From positions 1 to 8,731 of the forward strand of contig JAAZIE010000335.1 of the NCBI GenBank assembly GCA_012510305.1: 8,731 nucleotides of DNA. The letters run 5' to 3'. Source of the DNA: Bacillota bacterium (lineage in GTDB: Bacteria > Bacillota > Dethiobacteria > DTU022). The translations under genes and the position numbers were made by a program. This document shows, piece after piece, positions 6,401 through 8,731 of the stretch. Under the pieces are notes generated by a model. The model saw only the letters and a program-made list of their open reading frames with translations. It was not told the origin of the DNA and made no database searches. Every line of letters begins with the position of its first letter. The first letter of the stretch is position 1.

Positions 6401-6586
6401 ATGTGTCAATCGACCGTGTACCTGGTCGAAGACGGCCGTGAAGAGATGCTCATGGAGGATGTCAGCGTGGTGAAGCCGCAGGGTGAAGAGCTGTTGTTGA
6501 TCGGTATGTTGGGCGAAAGGAAACAGGTTAAAGCAAGAATAAAAGAGCTTCAGCTCATGGATCACCGCATTTTATTGGAAAGATAA
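6401..6586 (+). CDS. CooT-family nickel-binding protein
   Basis: A 61-residue protein starting MCQSTVYL, with the Cys at position 2 that binds nickel in the studied CooT of Rhodospirillum rubrum, where it assists maturation of the nickel CO dehydrogenase. The remainder, including EEMLMEDVSVVKP, ELLLIGMLGERKQVKARIKE and a final LMDHRILLE, matches the small beta-rich family once described as a predicted RNA-binding protein (COG1532). The family is widespread in anaerobes, and most members are unstudied, so the nickel role here is by homology only. GAGGAGGTGA stands just upstream and overlaps the end of dus, with only 2 bases between the genes, so it is the last gene of the XRE-dus operon. No CO dehydrogenase or hydrogenase is in view. 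Confidence 0.8.
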   Translation: MCQSTVYLVEDGREEMLMEDVSVVKPQGEELLLIGMLGERKQVKARIKELQLMDHRILLER

Positions 6587-6614
6587 GCCCCCTGCCCTTA
6601 ACCGGGATCACCAT

Positions 6615-6654
6615 CAGCCGCTCCAGCCGGGAGCGGCTGTTCTGTTTGTTTTGT
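6615..6654 (+). terminator. Intrinsic terminator after the CooT gene
   Basis: CAGCCGCTCC (6615-6624) and GGAGCGGCTG (6630-6639) form a perfect 10-bp GC-rich stem with loop AGCCG, followed by a T-rich run, TTCTGTTTGTTTTG. This is a standard rho-independent terminator closing the XRE-dus-CooT operon. Confidence 0.88.
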
Positions 6655-6717
6655 CTTTCCCGGAAAGCGGCGCAAAATTTCACCGGTGCGATGAGCCCGG
6701 ATCAAAAAAGTGACAGC

Positions 6718-6746
6718 TTGTTTTTTTTCGAAAACAGTGGTAGAAT
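6718..6746 (+). promoter_or_regulatory. Promoter of the HTH regulator gene
   Basis: TTGTTT (6718-6723), a 17-base spacer and TAGAAT (6741-6746). This gives a predicted transcription start near 6753, about 33 bases before the regulator's ATG. A terminator lies just upstream, so a new promoter is expected here. Confidence 0.6.
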
Positions 6747-6785
6747 ATGCTGTAAACATAATTGTGCACAAGGGTGGTCCGGGCT

Positions 6786-7343
6786 ATGCATTTCGAAAAA
6801 ATCGTGCGCATTGGTGAAAAACTGGTCAGCGTAGATCGAGCCCAACGCCTGCTCGAGCGGGTATTGAAACTGCGGGCCGAGGGGCTCTCCCAGCAGGAGG
6901 TGGCGCGGCGTTTTGCCATTGATCGCAGTTTTGTTTCCCGCCTGGAGACGATTGGTGAAGTGCGCAAAGGCAAAAGGGTGGCGGTGGTCGGTTTTCCGGT
7001 TGCCAACAGGGGGGAACTGGAGGCAATCTGTCATGATTTGGGGTTGGAATTCACCCTGCTGATGACCAACCGGGAGCGCTGGGGGATGGTCAGCGGGAAA
7101 GAGGCGCTGGATTTCTTCAATGAAATTTTGGAGCTGATTACCCGCTTGAGAGATTACGAGATCCTGGTAATGGCCACTTCGGAAAGATGGTACCGCCTGG
7201 CCGAGGCTCTTCTGGATTGCCAGATCTTTTTCGTGAGCCTGGGCTCGACTCCGGTTCAGCAGGACTGCCTGGTGGATCCGGTCCGATTCCGGCTGCTGCT
7301 TGAGCAGGTGGTGAACGGTTTTGATAGAGAGGAGCGAGATTAA
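6786..7343 (+). CDS. Helix-turn-helix regulator with uncharacterised C-terminal domain
   Basis: A 185-residue protein. Residues 20-54 form a DNA-binding helix-turn-helix (LSQQEVARRFAIDRSFVSRL at 34-53) of the kind found in phage-type and sigma-like regulators. From about residue 60 a separate alpha/beta domain begins with KRVAVVGFPVANRGELE. This looks like a Rossmann-type strand-turn-helix and continues through EILVMATSERWYRLAEALLD and IFFVSLGSTPVQQD. I do not recognise the ligand. ATG 6786 is chosen over GTG 6762 because AAGGGTGGT stands 7 bases before it. The stop is one base from the next start, so regulator and dehydrogenase-like protein are made together, suggesting that the regulator senses a metabolite handled by its neighbours. 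A specific DNA target and ligand are not shown by the sequence. Confidence 0.8.
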   Translation: MHFEKIVRIGEKLVSVDRAQRLLERVLKLRAEGLSQQEVARRFAIDRSFVSRLETIGEVRKGKRVAVVGFPVANRGELEAICHDLGLEFTLLMTNRERWGMVSGKEALDFFNEILELITRLRDYEILVMATSERWYRLAEALLDCQIFFVSLGSTPVQQDCLVDPVRFRLLLEQVVNGFDREERD

Positions 7344-7344
7344 A

Positions 7345-8244
7345 ATGAAACATGTCATGGGCGTAAGCCTGGGTTCTGCCCAAAGGGATCATGGCGTTAC
7401 GGTGAACCTGGGGGGTGAAGAATGCAAAGTCGAGCGTTTCGGCACCAACGGGGATATGGAAAGAATGATCGAGCTGATCGGGGAATATGATGGTAAAGTA
7501 GACGCTTTCGGGCTGGGGGGGATTGATCTTTATATATCCGCGGTCGACAAACGATACGAGCTGCGCGATGCCCGTAAAATCGCCTTGGCGGCAAAGCGGA
7601 CCCCCATTGTTGACGGATCCGGGTTGAAACATATCCTGGAGCGGCGCATTATCGAGTACCTGGTAGCCCATACCGATATCCTCAAGGGGCGCCGCAAGGT
7701 GCTCATGACCTGCGCCATGGATCGACTGGGAATGGCCCAGGCGTTATTCAAGGCCGGTTGCGATGTGACTATAGGCGATCTGCTTTACGTGCTTAATCTG
7801 CCGGTACCGCTTAAATCGCTTAAAAGCCTGGCCCGTGTGGCGCACATTCTTGCCCCCATTGTAGTCCGGTTGCCTTTTTCCATGATCTACCCCACGGGGG
7901 AGCGGCAGGGGGAGAATAAGCCGCGACAGGTTAAAGACTTTTTGGAAAACGAAATAATCGCCGGAGATTTTCACTTTGTCAGGCAGTATATGCCCCCGGA
8001 ACTGCCCGGCAAGATCGTCATTACCAACACGGTGACCGAGGAGGATATCAATTACTTGAAAGAGCGCGGGGTGAAGACGCTGATCACCACCACCCCCGAA
8101 ATGGGCGGCCGTTCTTTTGGGACCAATATTATGGAGGCGCTTCTGATCGCCCTGGCTGGAAGTGACGGGGAACTGCCGGAGGAAGAGTACGGCCGCATGC
8201 TGGAGGAACTGAAAATTGTGCCCCGCATCGTTGATTTGCAATAG
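7345..8244 (+). CDS. Conserved protein of the 'quinate 5-dehydrogenase' annotation family
   Basis: A 299-residue soluble protein with no signal peptide or membrane segment. It resembles a family found in clostridial anaerobes that databases often label quinate 5-dehydrogenase. I see no classical GxGxxG nucleotide-binding loop and no shikimate/quinate dehydrogenase signature, so the name should be treated with caution. Notable segments are GVSLGSAQRDHGVTVNLGG at the N-terminus, DAFGLGGIDLYI, TPIVDGSGLKHILERRIIEY, a possible Rossmann-like unit VLMTCAMDRLGMAQALFKAG followed by CDVTIGDLLYVL, and the C-terminal TLITTTPEMGGRSFGTN. ATG 7345 has GAGAGGAG about 10 bases ahead; the TTG at 7321 is less likely. 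It is coupled to the HTH gene upstream (1-base gap) and followed by an acyl-ACP-reductase-like gene. The triplet suggests an unstudied metabolic step with its own regulator. Confidence 0.75.
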   Translation: MKHVMGVSLGSAQRDHGVTVNLGGEECKVERFGTNGDMERMIELIGEYDGKVDAFGLGGIDLYISAVDKRYELRDARKIALAAKRTPIVDGSGLKHILERRIIEYLVAHTDILKGRRKVLMTCAMDRLGMAQALFKAGCDVTIGDLLYVLNLPVPLKSLKSLARVAHILAPIVVRLPFSMIYPTGERQGENKPRQVKDFLENEIIAGDFHFVRQYMPPELPGKIVITNTVTEEDINYLKERGVKTLITTTPEMGGRSFGTNIMEALLIALAGSDGELPEEEYGRMLEELKIVPRIVDLQ

Positions 8245-8263
8245 TGTTGTTGGCGGGAGTGAA

Positions 8264-8296
8264 TTGAAAACCGGTGCCTAACCAGTTTGCTATAAT
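8264..8296 (+). promoter_or_regulatory. Possible extended -10 promoter inside the start of the last gene
   Basis: TGCTATAAT (8288-8296) is a perfect extended -10 element. The nearest -35 match is TTGAAA (8264-8269), 21 bases upstream, which is too far for a normal pair, although extended -10 promoters can work without a good -35. It lies within the first codons of the last gene, where AT-rich codons also fit the protein family, so it may be chance. Confidence 0.35.
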
Positions 8297-8731
8297 TATT
8301 CATTCTTATCCCACCAGCCCGGGCCGGCAGGCCCGGGCTGCCTTTTTTGATCCCCGGTGGTGGTATCGTTTTATCCCGTCAAGGGCGATTGCCTTCAACG
8401 CGGCCGGCTCTGCCCTGGGCCGGGCGGAGGGATTCCTGGTTGTTTTAAATTACAGCGCTTTACAGCTGCAGCGCCTGCCCCTGGAGAGACTGTTTAAAAG
8501 AACCGTGGGTGCAGGAAAGAAAGCCTCGCGGTTGGGGGCCCGTATTGTTGGGATTGGGCAACCCCTTTTGCACGCCTTGGGCGATTCAACGGCCGCTTTT
8601 GCCCGGCAGCTGAAACCCACTGTGACCAGCGGCGCCGGCACCGCTGCTGCAGCAGCTATCGATGGTATGGGCAAGGCGGCGGCGCTAATGGGGATCGACC
8701 CCGGCGAAGCGTCAGTTCTGGTGATGGGGGC
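8274..8731 (+). CDS. Acyl-ACP-reductase-like / COG5322 dehydrogenase (3' end missing)
   Basis: The frame is open from 8268 to the window end, giving 152 codons from GTG 8274. The N-terminus VPNQFAIIIHSYP matches the FAFIIHP-type start of the family of cyanobacterial long-chain acyl-ACP reductase and predicted dehydrogenases of COG5322. AEGFLVVLNYSALQLQRLPL corresponds to the AEGWFVGCPLT region, LGARIVGIG to LGAKIVGLG, and VTSGAGTAAAAAIDGMGKAA to the VTSGNS segment. VLVMGA at the edge is the beginning of the nucleotide-binding strand, close to its usual place near residue 150-160. The active-site Cys lies beyond the window. A GGGAG is 14 bases before the GTG, somewhat far, and no ATG or TTG fits better; the next in-frame GTG is at 8505. 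The substrate is unknown: members reduce acyl-ACP or act as amino-acid-type dehydrogenases. It follows the previous gene by 29 bases. Confidence 0.72.
   Translation, partial: MPNQFAIIIHSYPTSPGRQARAAFFDPRWWYRFIPSRAIAFNAAGSALGRAEGFLVVLNYSALQLQRLPLERLFKRTVGAGKKASRLGARIVGIGQPLLHALGDSTAAFARQLKPTVTSGAGTAAAAAIDGMGKAAALMGIDPGEASVLVMG
8317..8348 (+). terminator. Terminator-shaped hairpin inside the last gene's first codons
   Basis: CAGCCCGGGCC and GGCCCGGGCTG surround the loop GGCA (perfect 11-bp stem, about 8317-8342 allowing for edge pairs) and are followed at once by six T after CC. By form it is a strong rho-independent terminator for the + strand only, because no T-run lies on the other side. 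It sits within codons 15-25 of the last gene, so it would either end the upstream operon or act as an attenuator. Confidence 0.7.

Noticed and set aside
6646..6834. Short plus-strand open frame spanning the terminator tail and the regulator promoter
   Set aside because: It covers a clear promoter, overlaps the start of the regulator gene in another frame and has no family resemblance.

Overview
The window reads as a moderately GC-rich chromosome segment of an anaerobic Gram-positive bacterium, most likely a clostridial-type member of the Bacillota. The reasons are strong AGGAGG-type ribosome binding sites, an oxygen-sensitive radical SAM maturase, DUF5320 proteins, a CooT-like nickel protein and the overall gene neighbourhood. 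I cannot name a genus from sequence alone. All supported genes lie on the + strand. The first and last genes are cut by the window edges.

Region 1 (1-3831) holds the 3' part of a radical SAM/SPASM protein of the anaerobic sulfatase-maturase type, followed by xylA (xylose isomerase, class II) and xylB (xylulokinase). The last two convert D-xylose to D-xylulose 5-phosphate and sit 9 bases apart as an operon.

Region 2 (3832-5063) looks metal-related. A consensus-like promoter and a perfect 16-bp palindrome resembling a DtxR-family metal box lie in front of two tandem DUF5320 small proteins. A long hairpin follows, and then a small MOSC-domain protein that appears to lack the usual MOSC cysteine.

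Region 3 (5064-6658) is a compact group: an XRE-type repressor-like protein, a DusB-type tRNA-dihydrouridine synthase overlapping it by 38 bases, and a CooT-family nickel-binding protein, closed by a good intrinsic terminator. The dus reading frame is broken by one base at a run of nine T. This may be a sequencing indel, a real mutation, or a slippage site.

Region 4 (6659-8731) has its own promoter and a three-gene set. A helix-turn-helix regulator with an uncharacterised C-terminal domain is followed one base later by a protein of the family usually labelled 'quinate 5-dehydrogenase'. Next comes the 5' part of a gene related to acyl-ACP reductase / COG5322 dehydrogenases, starting at a GTG. 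The start of that last gene carries both a TATAAT-type -10 and a perfect terminator hairpin inside the coding sequence, an arrangement that suggests premature-termination control. This little-studied regulator/dehydrogenase/reductase set and the interrupted dus gene are the most interesting parts of the window. I see no CRISPR array, RNA gene, insertion sequence or phage gene.
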